DNA of 64,000 bases from Nakaseomyces glabratus (taxonomy: Eukaryota; Ascomycota; Saccharomycetes; Saccharomycetales; Saccharomycetaceae), in NCBI RefSeq assembly GCF_010111755.1, contig NC_088951.1, positions 186,001 to 250,000 of the forward strand. Reading direction: 5' to 3'. Every line of letters starts with the position of its first letter. The first letter of the stretch is position 1. A model generated the notes under the pieces. It had not been told where the DNA came from. It saw nothing but the letters and a program-made list of their open reading frames with translations, and did not search any database. Of the stretch, positions 1 through 10,519 are shown piece after piece. The position numbers and the translations under genes are program-made.

Positions 1-1
1 A

Positions 2-997
2 ATCTTGGAGAGTTTCTACGGTGAAGTGCCGATAATAGTGCAGGCTTATAAGCTGATGCCCAGTAATATATTGAAGGCTGACTTCCTACGGTATCTGCTG
101 TTATATGCCAGAGGTGGTATATATAGTGACATTGATACGTTCCCATTGAAAGATTTCAGGGATTGGCCTTCCATGAACCAAGAAGATATGAAGAAATTGA
201 AGAAAGCCAAGATAATTCCATACAAGAACTTTGATAAAACAATGATAAACGGTATGAACTTTATTGATCCAGGTCTGGTAGTTGGTATTGAGGCCGACCC
301 TGATAGACCTGACTGGGCTGACTGGTACTCCAGGAGAGTGCAATTTTGTCAATGGACAATTCAAAGTAAGCCTGGACATCCTGTTCTAAGAGAGCTAATT
401 CTGAATATAACGGCTACCACCATATATTCTTCAGCTAAAACTCCTGCCCATTTGAAGTCATTGATTGATAATTCTGCCGATGAAAAAGATTTCAATATCA
501 ATTATAGACATCGTAGGAGGTTTGATAAAGAATATGATCACAGTCAAAAGAAACAAAGGAAAAATGTTGATGGTACTGATATTATGAACTGGACTGGTCC
601 AGGTATCTTCTCTGACAGCATTCTAAATTACTTGACTAATATCATTAGAAAGAACCGCAATATATTGTTATTGAATAGTAACTTAGATTCAAAACAAAAA
701 GAAATACCCTCCTCAGCAGCAGGTTCTCAAGAGGAAGAGGAAGAAGAAGACTTAACTTATTCGACAAAGAAGTTTTATAATGAAATTTCAACTAGTCTAT
801 TATCATCTGCAAAGATGCCATGGGAGTTTTTCTCACTAATAACAGAACCTTTATTAGTAGATGACATTATGGTATTACCTATTACTAGTTTTTCTCCTGA
901 TGTGATGCAAATGCAGGCCGAAAGTAGTCAGCACGAATTGGCACTTGTGAAACATATGTTTCATGGTAGTTGGAAAGAAGAGGCTGACGGGCATTAA
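2..997 (+). CDS. OCH1: Och1 alpha-1,6-mannosyltransferase, 3' part
   Basis: The start lies outside the window; the frame is open from base 2, and about 331 of the roughly 480 residues usual for Och1 are present. Och1 adds the first alpha-1,6-mannose to N-glycan cores in the cis-Golgi, starting the yeast outer chain. Visible features are the glycosyltransferase-family-32 donor-binding DxD motif in GGIYSDIDT, the GIEADPDR block, FCQWTIQSKPGHP, and NVDGTDIMNWTGPGIFSD, ending in KHMFHGSWKEEADGH. These match Och1 rather than its relative Hoc1. A glutamate-rich, low-complexity loop lies near residue 245 of the visible part. The N-terminal signal anchor is not visible. It converges on MSR1. OCH1 is not next to MSR1 in S. 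cerevisiae, so this is a lineage-specific junction. Identity is secure; the 5' end is missing only because of the window edge. Confidence 0.93.
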   Translation: MLESFYGEVPIIVQAYKLMPSNILKADFLRYLLLYARGGIYSDIDTFPLKDFRDWPSMNQEDMKKLKKAKIIPYKNFDKTMINGMNFIDPGLVVGIEADPDRPDWADWYSRRVQFCQWTIQSKPGHPVLRELILNITATTIYSSAKTPAHLKSLIDNSADEKDFNINYRHRRRFDKEYDHSQKKQRKNVDGTDIMNWTGPGIFSDSILNYLTNIIRKNRNILLLNSNLDSKQKEIPSSAAGSQEEEEEEDLTYSTKKFYNEISTSLLSSAKMPWEFFSLITEPLLVDDIMVLPITSFSPDVMQMQAESSQHELALVKHMFHGSWKEEADGH

Positions 998-1255
998 ATG
1001 TCTATTAGAACTGTTTCATAAATATGCATATAGAGAATAATCAATCACTCAGGTATCATAGTCAATACATAAATAAGTGAATAAACTGCTATCGACAGTT
1101 CCAAAAAATTATTACAAGATTCGGGACGAGGTGTATCTGCATTGTTCAATGAATGAATAGAAGCTGGATGATCAGTATTTACATTAATTACTTCTAGTCT
1201 TTTTGCATAATGATTAGTTATTATGGAATATTTACAATTATGACTGTCTTTTTAT
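998..1255. terminator. Shared 3' region of OCH1 and MSR1
   Basis: This is a 258-base AT-rich gap between two convergent genes. It should hold both cleavage and polyadenylation regions. I see no other gene, tRNA or repeat in it. Confidence 0.5.
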
Positions 1256-3073
1256 TTACATTCTATCTACAGGTGTTACCCCCAGCAACTTCAGTCCATT
1301 ATATAGTATTTGTCTCGAAGCCATGAAAAGATGTAGTCTGGCTTTTGCAACATCATCTGGTTGTCCTGATACCCACACAGTACGATAGCATTTTGATACT
1401 TGATGTGCGATCTTGAATAAGTATGTTACCAATGTTGATGGCTCCCTGGTTTCTAGAGCTTTTTTTAGAACTTCGTGGTACCGGCTCATTACCCTTACTA
1501 AATCAAGGGCATCTTGCTCTCCTATCAATTCATAATTAACTGGTGTTAAACTTTCATGGAGGTGTTTATTTTTGAGTTCAATAGATTTAAGCCTGGAATG
1601 AGCATATTCCAGATATGGGCCTGTATCACCCTCGAAAGTAAGCATTCTCTCCCATTTGAATTTATAGTTGTTTTTTCTTTTACTTTGCATATCCTGAATC
1701 ATAACAGCAGATGTGCCTATCAGGTATGCAATTTCAGATGGATTTTTAACCTGAGTAAATTTTACGTCATTCTTCGACATTACACTTAACATTTGCTGTT
1801 GTGCTTCCTCTAGAATATTATCTAGAAATATCACGGTACCCTTTCTTGTAGACATTCCTTGAACCATGCCAAAGTTAATGTGTTCCAATGAGGTTGCCCA
1901 TTCAAATTTCAGTTCCTTGAGAATTTGATACAATTGTTTCATGTGGAGATCTTGTTGGGAGGCTACTACGTATATCATTTTGTCGAAATTATATTCTCTT
2001 TTTCTTTCTATTGCAGCAGCTATATCTCTGGTAATGTACAAGCTAGCTCCATCAGATTTTTGTACAACCACAGCCCCCAGAGATTTTTGAGCTTTAGACA
2101 AGTCCACAACTTTAGCTCCATTTGATTCTTTCAGCAGCCCAGAAGCCTGTAGCATGTTGTTTACTAAAAGAATTGTTTCTTTAGAGACTTGGGATTCGCC
2201 AGAGTAAACATCATAATCGATATTGAGCTTTGAGTATGTTTCTTTATATTTCCGAATTGAAAGATTGCGGAACTTCTTCCATAGTTTTATAGCATCTGTG
2301 TCATTGTTTTCTAGCTTGCAAAAATATTCTTTAGCTTGTTCATCAATAAGACTTTTCCCATTAGATGACTTTTCGTTTTCTATATCTTTATTGATCTTAA
2401 CATAAACTTCAAATAAATGGTTTATGGCATCTGTTTCTAGCATTTTTTCATCGCCATATCTTTCGAATCCTACAGCTAAGACACCAAATTGTTTACCCCA
2501 GTCACCCAGATAATTCATCTTTGTAACGTTCCATCCGAAATTCTGGAAAAGATTGCTTAAGAACCCACCTATTATGGTCGATCTTAGATGCCCTGCATGA
2601 AACGGTTTTGCAATATTGGGTGAAGAGAACTCTATCAACACCTTCTTATCTTTTACCAATGGGATTTGTCCATATCTCTCTCTTTCTTCTAAAATTTTGG
2701 GTAGTAATTTCCCAGTTAAGTAGTGTGGTTCAATGAAGAACTGTAAAAAAGGGCCATTAGCAACTACCTTAGCCATGTATGGCTGATCCGATAACTTCTC
2801 CCCCCAGGTTCGTGCTAGTGATACCAAGTCTTCTTTGTGTGCCACAATCTTCGGAAGTGGGATGATTAGATCACCTTTCTCTAACCCTGATGTGACGTCG
2901 ATAGAGTTGAATACCTTGTTATTATCAACTCCCGATAGACTAGAGAGTTTGTTTGACAAATTTTCCTTGATTATGTCAAGGACATTGTGTTCAGGAAAGC
3001 TTACTTTCGCAACACTATACGACCTGCTGAACACCAGAATTCGAGTTGAAGACAAGCATCGACTCGGTAGCAT
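1256..3073 (-). CDS. MSR1: Mitochondrial arginyl-tRNA synthetase
   Basis: A 605-residue class I synthetase that charges mitochondrial tRNA-Arg. The HIGH-type motif reads HAGHLRST near residue 157 and the KMSKS-region equivalent reads MSTRKG near residue 405; ArgRS of this family lacks a canonical KMSKS. The first 27 residues contain Arg and Ser but no acidic residue, as in a mitochondrial presequence, and alignment with the paralogue at 55593-57410 begins just after, at SFPEHNVLD versus SFPEVNVVD. Codon use is ordinary, unlike the strongly biased cytosolic paralogue. As in S. cerevisiae chromosome VIII, the gene lies beside an HXT cluster on the same strand. The start is the first ATG in frame with the presequence. 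Confidence 0.93.
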   Translation of the reverse strand: MLPSRCLSSTRILVFSRSYSVAKVSFPEHNVLDIIKENLSNKLSSLSGVDNNKVFNSIDVTSGLEKGDLIIPLPKIVAHKEDLVSLARTWGEKLSDQPYMAKVVANGPFLQFFIEPHYLTGKLLPKILEERERYGQIPLVKDKKVLIEFSSPNIAKPFHAGHLRSTIIGGFLSNLFQNFGWNVTKMNYLGDWGKQFGVLAVGFERYGDEKMLETDAINHLFEVYVKINKDIENEKSSNGKSLIDEQAKEYFCKLENNDTDAIKLWKKFRNLSIRKYKETYSKLNIDYDVYSGESQVSKETILLVNNMLQASGLLKESNGAKVVDLSKAQKSLGAVVVQKSDGASLYITRDIAAAIERKREYNFDKMIYVVASQQDLHMKQLYQILKELKFEWATSLEHINFGMVQGMSTRKGTVIFLDNILEEAQQQMLSVMSKNDVKFTQVKNPSEIAYLIGTSAVMIQDMQSKRKNNYKFKWERMLTFEGDTGPYLEYAHSRLKSIELKNKHLHESLTPVNYELIGEQDALDLVRVMSRYHEVLKKALETREPSTLVTYLFKIAHQVSKCYRTVWVSGQPDDVAKARLHLFMASRQILYNGLKLLGVTPVDRM

Positions 3074-3665
3074 TATCCTTGATTAATAATGTGAAATTAT
3101 AAGCCCACAAATGTTCAATTGGATTGGTGATAACAAGCTCCGTTGCGATCAATGCATTTAGTTTAGTCTTCAAGTGTGAATTATGTGAATTTCATTGATT
3201 TTCTCAGAATGACATCCTCTAATTTTCCGATTGTACGAAATCTTCTAGGGTGGTATCTAGTTTTCCTTTCAAAGGACCCTTTAAAATATAAAATCCGATC
3301 CTCGAGATGAGCTAGTGGTTTACATAGCTATACACTCAGTATCTATGAACTCGGATAGGATTTAATGAGAGTAATTTAGATGAATTTATAATCTGAATTA
3401 TCAAAAGTATTTATAATATTTAAAAGTCATAAAAATTGGTTCGTTAAAATTGTTGGAAAGAAAAAGGGATAGATATTTCCCAAAGTGTATTAAAGTGTCA
3501 CGATGCAAATCAGGTAAAGTATGTGGCTTACCTTGATTTGTACCTCTATTCCGACGTATTAAAAAGTTTGCTTTAAAAATTAATTGCGACGCTAGACAAC
3601 ACTGGTCACATTGATGAATCTATTAAACAGATGGCTCTAAAGAAAGCTAGGGACTAGTCATTTCC
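3074..3665 (-). promoter_or_regulatory. MSR1 upstream region and HXT4-like 3' end
   Basis: A 592-base gap without a supportable gene. A degenerate PAC-type motif (GAGATGAGCTA, 3304-3314) lies about 230 bases upstream of MSR1. It differs by one base from the GCGATGAGCTA found upstream of the paralogue RRS1, so it may be a decaying remnant of the ancestral promoter. The distal part should hold the HXT4-like polyadenylation region. Confidence 0.4.
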
Positions 3666-5372
3666 TTATAGGAATCTCTTGTACCATGGGGTGTCATCGT
3701 GCATCAAAGCATCGGCATCATAATCAGCACCTCTTCTGGATGGAGGAACCCATTGAGAAGCCTTCCATGGCAAGACACCTTCTTCCCACATGGTGTTGAC
3801 TTCTTCCAAAGTTAGACCCTTGGTTTCTGGAACAAAGAAGAAAACGTAGAAGTAGGAGAAACATAGACAGCCCATGAAGACGTAACCATAGTTGAAGTTA
3901 ATAGCATCAGTAATGAAAGGAGTGAAGAAACTAATCAAGAAACCCCAGATCCAGTTAGAGGCTTGAGCAAGAGCCATACACTTGGCCTTGACTCTCAATG
4001 GGAAGGTTTCAGAACAGATAACGAAAGCTAGTGGAGCCCAGGTGGTAGCGAAACAGAAAATGTAGAAACAGGTGAAGACAATCATACAGTTACCAGCACC
4101 CTTGGAAGAACCATTACCCTTACCGTGAGGCCATAGTCTGGTGACACCGACAGAAGCGAAAACAACCATACAAGCAGTCATGGTAGCGGCACCCCACAAT
4201 AGACAGGTACGACGGCCAAATCTACCGACCAAGAAAATACCAACGAAAGTAGAGAAGAAGTTGACAACACCGATAACAATGGAGGTCTCGAAGGAATCTT
4301 CCAAACCAACAGCCTTGAAAACAATAGTACCATAGTAGAAGAAGTAGTTGTCACCTGTCAATTGTTGCAAAGATTGAATCATGATACCCATAACCAAACG
4401 TTGGAAAATCTTGGTCTTGGTTGAGAACAATTCACCCCAGGAAGCAGAACCAGCCAATCTTTCAGCTTCAACAGCAGCTTGAACACTGTCAACTTCAGCA
4501 ACGACAGCTGGATCATCAACCGAAACCTTGTTAGAAGACGCAATAGATCTCTTGGCATCCTCAATTCTACCTTTCTCGACCAAAAATCTTGGAGATTCTG
4601 GAACGAAGGTCATACCACTGATCATAAAGATAGCCCAAGCAAAACATAGACCTAATGGAACTCTCCATTGGACAGAGTTGGAGTAGTTCTTGGTACCGAA
4701 GTTAGTACAGTAACCCAAGAAAATACCCAATGTAATCATTAGTTGGTAGCACGCCACCAGAGTTGCTCTCAAGTGCTTTGGAGAGACTTCGGAAATCAAC
4801 ATAGGAGACAAGACAGCAATACCACCAACACCCAAACCGGAGATAATTCTACCGATGAAGTATTGGTACCACTTGTCAATAGTAGCGATCTGGATAATAA
4901 TACCAACGACATAAATAACGACAACGATAATCAAACCAGGCTTACGGCCGTACACATCACCCAATTTGGACAAGATAACACCACCAATGGCACAACCAAT
5001 GTTGAAAATAGAGACAACCAAACCAGTTCTAACCTTAGACAAGTAGTGTGTACCATTTGCACGCTTTTGACCCAATCTTCTAATGAAATCGGTTTGAGCG
5101 ACGAAACCAGAAATGGTACCAGTATCCCAACCGAAAACAAAACCACCAAAAGCGATGAATAGACAGAAGATAGAAACAGTAACATAAGCAGAAGCAGGCT
5201 TCTTTGGAATGTCTACTATTGGAGTTTGTTCGGCTTCTTCTTCAAGCTTCTTGACATCATTTTCATATGGGGAAGCAGATGAATCTTGTTGGGATAGAGA
5301 TGGAGAAAAGTCATTTTCTGGAGATGCCTCAGGAACGGCCTGAGGATCTTCCTTCTTTTTTGAGAAAAGCAT
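3666..5372 (-). CDS. HXT4: Hexose transporter, HXT4/6/7 clade
   Basis: A 568-residue major-facilitator hexose transporter with 12 predicted membrane segments, carrying glucose across the plasma membrane by facilitated diffusion. Visible motifs are [15 protein letters not shown] in TM1, [40 protein letters not shown] in TM7 and [11 protein letters not shown] after TM12. The N-terminal tail ([18 protein letters not shown]) resembles Hxt4/6/7. Its position next to MSR1 is that of HXT4 in S. cerevisiae. Two oddities stand out. The acidic residue before the conserved RxGRR loop is Gly (LVGRFGRR). The TM8 segment reads GVVNFFST as in Hxt1 rather than GIVNFAST, within a tract nearly identical to the neighbouring HXT1-like gene. 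Orthology within this recombining family is therefore tentative. Confidence 0.9.
   Translation of the reverse strand: MLFSKKKEDPQAVPEASPENDFSPSLSQQDSSASPYENDVKKLEEEAEQTPIVDIPKKPASAYVTVSIFCLFIAFGGFVFGWDTGTISGFVAQTDFIRRLGQKRANGTHYLSKVRTGLVVSIFNIGCAIGGVILSKLGDVYGRKPGLIIVVVIYVVGIIIQIATIDKWYQYFIGRIISGLGVGGIAVLSPMLISEVSPKHLRATLVACYQLMITLGIFLGYCTNFGTKNYSNSVQWRVPLGLCFAWAIFMISGMTFVPESPRFLVEKGRIEDAKRSIASSNKVSVDDPAVVAEVDSVQAAVEAERLAGSASWGELFSTKTKIFQRLVMGIMIQSLQQLTGDNYFFYYGTIVFKAVGLEDSFETSIVIGVVNFFSTFVGIFLVGRFGRRTCLLWGAATMTACMVVFASVGVTRLWPHGKGNGSSKGAGNCMIVFTCFYIFCFATTWAPLAFVICSETFPLRVKAKCMALAQASNWIWGFLISFFTPFITDAINFNYGYVFMGCLCFSYFYVFFFVPETKGLTLEEVNTMWEEGVLPWKASQWVPPSRRGADYDADALMHDDTPWYKRFL
4252..4393. 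other. HXT tract shared with 9423-9564
   Basis: 142 bases match the HXT1-like gene at 9423-9564 except for two positions. The sequence just beyond diverges. The tract encodes TM7 through the start of TM8. A second shared tract is 3675-3740 versus 8846-8911 (65 of 66 bases), encoding the C-terminus. Gene conversion is the likely cause; strong codon bias acting on conserved protein is the alternative. Confidence 0.6.
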
Positions 5373-8300
5373 ATTGATATTTTTTTGTTCTCTATTATAT
5401 GTTAATCACAAAGAATTAACTATAATTGTTTGTTATTATTCTTCAGATAAAAGATTTGAAATATAACATAATGGAAAAGAGATTGCAACTGAATACTAAT
5501 ATTTTTCGAATATTAGGCCAGTATTTATATCTTTTTTTTTACAACATGTTTCTTCAAAAATTGTTTGTTCAAAGTAAAACACAATCGCGCTGTTTCTACA
5601 GTAATTCACGGATAGTGAGGTGGACAGTCCACCATTTCCTCTAACATTTCTCTAATCGATACCAAGTACTTACTAGTACTAGTAAAAATTTTCTGTTATT
5701 TGCTTGTTATTTGATTTGAAATTATTTTATCAATGTGGGGAGTGGAATTAATATTTGATACAGCTAATACTGTGAAATAAGAGACCCCACCCCCGGAAAA
5801 ATTATTTTTTCAATGGTATTACTTAATTTATTGAAAAGTTTTTTATTCTTCCAGCTAATCCTTTGAATCAGACATCGCGGAGGTTTAATGGGGACTAATT
5901 TCAATACTCTCATGGTGGGGGATACAATCAGACAAATCATGCAGGACTAGATATCAATCATATTATTCCGAGGATAAGCAAAAACCTTTCTTACCCCTCC
6001 ATCCTTCTACTATGGTATTTTCTTTTGTTTCAAGTGGTTCATTTTTTTTTTGCCATTCGGTAATTTTCCCGCCCAACGTAATCGTTCCTGCTTGTGTTTC
6101 TGTCTTTGATCTTGAGTTTTTGTCATGTTCACACAGATTCTTCCGCATACTCTCCGAGATTTTCCTGTATTGTGCTGATTTTCTCTCCATGATCCGGATC
6201 GAGCACTGGACCCCTGCTTTAATTTGAGTTAGCTAAATTTTCCGGAGACAAGTGCACGTAGCTTCGGAAATTTCTGGGCAATTAATCAGTTCAAGGGTCT
6301 TTTCTCCGCTATTCTCCACGTAAAGTGACTTTTTTCTCCATTCATGTTTCCACGCGTATTCTTAGAAACTCCTTGCTCAGTTGTAATGTGATCCCACGCT
6401 TAAATCCTCTATATTTACCCCTTGCCCCTCCTCAAACCCCCCCCCACTTTTTGTTGATGCTGGCACAATATCCTAGCTCAGCACACATTTTGTTAGTGGC
6501 TAAACAGATAACGGTTTGTGGTGGGACCAGAGGGGAGCTCTTAAAAGCAAGGAGCCTACAGGTTGTATTTGAACATTGGTCTGCGACATCCTCTGTGCTT
6601 GTCTTTGCAGAGAAAAGGCAATGTACGCACAGATATACTGTTCCCAAATGGATATGTAGTTGAAAATGTTTTTCCGTGCACAGTTTCTCCCAGCACTCAT
6701 CAAAAGGACACTTAACATCCCATACGCCAGTCCGTCTTAAAAAAGTGATGCAAAGAAAAGATCTCGAGGAAAAAGTAGCATCGGTGTTCTCTGCACAACT
6801 CTCTGAGTGTTCGGCTAATAATGCACGGCTCCTTTTGTAACAAAAATTTTCCCGTTTTGTGCTTTCCTTTTTTCCCAGGGCCGTACGTAATCTGTTAGAA
6901 TGTGGACCCATTCCCATACAATAGCATCTACAATGTACTTCAAGGACGCTCGAAGAAACTGCTGCGCGGGTTTTTTTTTTTATTTTATTTTCACTTCTAT
7001 TTCCAGTTATTTTTTTCCGTTACAATGCCCATTGATCTAGAATAATTTTTCCGTGTATCTCCTATTTGTAAAGGGGTTTGATGCACGCTTTCTTCTAAGA
7101 AATCTGAATCTTGTGTTTTTCCCTTCGAGGATAATGGCGTAATTTTAACAAAAGATATAGAAAAAGAAAGAAAAGTTGAATGAAGAAGATCAAAATCTCG
7201 CAACTTGCTTTGTGCGAATTCTCTGCGCTTATTGCGCTTATCTTTTCGGAAAAATTATATATGACGCATATGCTATTAAAAATTGTTGAACTCTTAAGAA
7301 AAGTATGCAGTAGTGTCCGACGCATAAGATACAAACAAGGTCTTGAAAAAGAAATGATAACTTACTAGATAATTGCGTCATTTTGTTTCGTAATACCAGC
7401 ATTACAACTTGGGACGATGAAGGAAGCTTTCATGGAAATAGGAAATAGGAACTGCTTATGCAGTTGTTTTCCTGCTTGGAAGAACTGTGTTATGGGCGGA
7501 GCGGAAATTCAAACAATATTGAAGTTGTGTGTGCTGAGGGAATTATACTATATGAGGAAATCTTGAAACAAAAAATGCCTCGGATAAGAAAGGTCACACT
7601 CGCATATTATTCGGTTACTGAAAAAGAAAGAAACCTTTCTAATATTGTATTTCTTTGGACTGTGATGTTCTAGATTTCTTTTTTGAACAGAGCGGCGTAT
7701 CCCCATTTCCGTACCACTTTATCTACTACTTGCCGCCAACACAGAGAGAAATGCTTTTGGTTGTCGGCACATAAGCCTGTCAAAGCTATAATCCAGACAA
7801 CTTGCTCTACATATTTCTCCTTTCATTGCCGGCAGAAAATACCTCTTAATATGTTTCCAAAAAAGGAAGATATGGTAAAATTTTGACAGTAAACCAAACA
7901 TGTTCAGAGCCACTTTGGAAATTTGCCCCTCATTAATTTCTATTAAACTAAATTTTTATGGGGTAAACTAACCATAGCTTGAACCTGTTTTCTTCAATGG
8001 CGTGGGGTAATTTCAAACAGTGCAATGTTTTAGTTTTATTACTTTTAATCCCTGTAAGTATAAGAACAACAGGTACTCATATAAGGGATAATAAGGTTGC
8101 AATTGGGACAAAAAAATTAATGAGGGGTAACAAAAATAGAAACTTTGTACACATAACTGACTCTTCAGTTGATTTTGGTGTATTGGCCCTCGCCTTGGAT
8201 TTATGAACACGTCATTTAATAGCTCTCAAATTATTAGCATTCCAAAATGATCAAAACGCGACTATACATTTTCATCAATAGATAGCATTGTATCCAGAAG

Positions 8301-8827
8301 TTGGTGTATTGTTATAACCTACATATTGGCGACGCCACATGTCTTACAATTTGGAATACGATTTATGGTTTATCATTAATATTAACTAAAAAGTTGTTAT
8401 TTAGGTAAAAAAATAGAAACATTAAAAACATTGAATGTTGAAAAAAATGAAAAATAACGCAAACACATACAATCAAGACAAGCAAAGGTAGTTAAATCTA
8501 TATGGACTACACTTCTGTCCTGGCTTGTATACTTTTTGCGGTCATGAAACTAAAATTGAATTTCAGAGAAGTGAACATAATCCCAAATAGCGACGTAAGC
8601 CATCAATCCCTTTTATAATATAGAATTGACTGATTTTGAAAGTTTCGTGGCTCGTAAAATTGTGAGAAGGTTAACTCTTTATTTAAAATTCTTTATTTTT
8701 GTCATAAATGAAATGAAACATGATCAAATGCAAGAGTGCAATAGAAGATATGATGATAATCGTTAGAAAAATTTGATATTTGTCAACATCAATTTAGATT
8801 TGGACCTATTCATTGAAAGCAAGACAC
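5373..8827 (-). promoter_or_regulatory. HXT4-like upstream arc, glucose-control sites
   Basis: A 3.45-kb region without a supportable gene. On the minus strand a TATAAATA box lies at 5522-5529, about 150 bases upstream of the start codon. Rgt1-type sites (CGGANNA, either strand) occur at 5794-5800, 6190-6196, 6238-6244, 6302-6308, 7013-7019, 7047-7053, 7247-7253 and 7581-7587. Mig1-type sites (CCCC-R-S followed by an A/T run) occur at 5791-5805 and 6442-6452. In S. cerevisiae, Rgt1 represses HXT genes without glucose and Mig1 represses high-affinity HXT genes at high glucose. CCCCT stress elements are also present. The end nearest 8827 holds the HXT1-like 3' region. Site matches were read by eye and function is inferred. 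Confidence 0.6.
5791..5810. promoter_or_regulatory. Overlapping Mig1/Rgt1-type site
   Basis: CCCCGG followed by a long A/T run matches the Mig1 consensus. The CGGAAAA inside it (5794-5800) matches Rgt1, so the two repressors could not both bind freely. It lies about 420 bases upstream of the HXT4-like start. Confidence 0.5.
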
Positions 8828-10519
8828 TTAACCTCTACCAACAACTCTCTTGTACCATGGGGTGTCGTCGTGCATCAAAGCATCGGCATCATAATCAGCA
8901 CCTCTTCTGGAAGCAGGAACCCATTTGGAAGACTTCCAAGGCAAAACACCTTCGGCATACATTTCGTTAACCTCTTCTAGAGTTAAACCCTTTGTCTCTG
9001 AGACAAAGAAGAAAACATAGAAGTATGCAAAAACCATACAGCCCATGAAAACATATCCGTAGTAGAAGTTAATGGCATTGGTGATGAATGGAGTGAAGAA
9101 GGCAATCAAGAAACCCCACATCCAGTTAGCAGCAGTTGCAATGGACATGGCCTTGGCCTTGATTCTCAATGGGAAAGTTTCAGAGATAATAACATAAGCG
9201 ATTGGAGCCCAGGTGGTAGCGAAACAGAAGATGTAGAAACAGGAGAAGACGATCATACAGTTACCGGCACCCTTGGAAGAGCCATTACCTTGACCATGGG
9301 GCCATAATCTTGTGACACCAACAGAAGCATAGACAACGTAACAGCAGACCATACCGATAGCACCATACAGTAAACAGTTACGACGACCGAAACGATCGAC
9401 AGTTAGCAAAGAGCAACAGGTGGAGAAGAAGTTGACAACACCGAAAACAATGGAGGTCTCGAAGGAATCTTCTAAACCAACAGCCTTGAAAACAATAGTA
9501 CCATAGTAGAAGAAGTAGTTGTCACCTGTCAATTGTTGCAAAGATTGAATCATGATACCCATAAGAGTACGTCTGAACATAGCTGGCTTACCGGTAAATA
9601 ATTCGCCCCAAGAAGCAGAACCTGCAGATCTAGCTTCATCAACACTAGCTTGAATTAAGTCTAGTTCTTGTTGGATGTATGGGTGATCTGGGGAACATTT
9701 GTTGATTCTGGCCAAGGATGATCTGGCTTCTTCAATTTGACCAGCTTCAACCAAATAACGTGGGGATTCTGGAACGAAGGTCATACCACCGATCATGAAA
9801 AGAGCCCAGGCGAAACATAGACCCAATGGAACTCTCCATTGGACAGAGTTAGTGTAGTTCTTGGTACCGAAGTTAGTACAGTAACCCAAGAAAATACCCA
9901 ATGTGATCATCAATTGGTAGCAAGAAACTAGAGAACCTCTTAGATCACTTGGAGCGACTTCAGAAATCAACATTGGAGATAGAACAGAGATACCACCAAC
10001 ACCCAAACCAGAGATAATTCTACCGATGAAGTATTGGTACCACTTGTTAATGGAAGCGATTTGGATGATGATACCAACGATGTAAATAACAACGACAACA
10101 ACCAAACCCATCTTACGACCTTTAGTGTCACCAAGCTTAGATAGAATAATACCACCGATGGCACAACCAATATTGAAGATAGAGACAATTAAACCAGTTC
10201 TGACCTTGGATAAGTATTCAGTTCCGTCAGGATGCTTCATACCAAATCTGTGAATGAAATCCTTTTGTGCGACAAAACCAGAAATAGTACCGGTATCCCA
10301 TCCAAAGACAAAACCACCAAAAGCGACCATGAAACAACTGATAATGACACCGACAAAAGCACCTTTACCAGTGTTTGGGTTGGCAATCATTTCGTTCTGA
10401 ACAAATTCGTCAGCCATATCATTCTTGCCGACTTGGTTTAGATATTTGGATTCATGAGAATCCACCTCATTTGAAGAAGAGGATTTTTGTGGACTTATCA
10501 AATCCGGTTGAGAATTCAT
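8828..10519 (-). CDS. HXT1: Hexose transporter, HXT1/HXT3 clade
   Basis: A 563-residue, 12-segment hexose transporter of the plasma membrane. It carries the family motifs [44 protein letters not shown] and [10 protein letters not shown]. The segment [20 protein letters not shown] followed by [20 protein letters not shown] is typical of Hxt1/Hxt3, low-affinity carriers in S. cerevisiae. It is the middle of three tandem HXT genes, as HXT1 is in the MSR1-SFB3 interval of S. cerevisiae. The cytoplasmic N-terminus is divergent and lacks the IPKKPASAY block. Codon use is strongly biased, suggesting high expression. Two stretches are almost identical at DNA level to the HXT4-like gene. Assignment to the clade is good; one-to-one orthology is less certain. 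Confidence 0.9.
   Translation of the reverse strand: MNSQPDLISPQKSSSSNEVDSHESKYLNQVGKNDMADEFVQNEMIANPNTGKGAFVGVIISCFMVAFGGFVFGWDTGTISGFVAQKDFIHRFGMKHPDGTEYLSKVRTGLIVSIFNIGCAIGGIILSKLGDTKGRKMGLVVVVVIYIVGIIIQIASINKWYQYFIGRIISGLGVGGISVLSPMLISEVAPSDLRGSLVSCYQLMITLGIFLGYCTNFGTKNYTNSVQWRVPLGLCFAWALFMIGGMTFVPESPRYLVEAGQIEEARSSLARINKCSPDHPYIQQELDLIQASVDEARSAGSASWGELFTGKPAMFRRTLMGIMIQSLQQLTGDNYFFYYGTIVFKAVGLEDSFETSIVFGVVNFFSTCCSLLTVDRFGRRNCLLYGAIGMVCCYVVYASVGVTRLWPHGQGNGSSKGAGNCMIVFSCFYIFCFATTWAPIAYVIISETFPLRIKAKAMSIATAANWMWGFLIAFFTPFITNAINFYYGYVFMGCMVFAYFYVFFFVSETKGLTLEEVNEMYAEGVLPWKSSKWVPASRRGADYDADALMHDDTPWYKRVVGRG

Noticed and set aside
6432..6917. 161-codon minus-strand frame in the HXT4-HXT1 gap, with a Cys/His run
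   Set aside because: It is the longest frame in the gap but overlaps a frame on the other strand, has ordinary composition, and its Cys/His spacing is only partly like a zinc finger. It lies among promoter sites. Conservation would be needed to call it.
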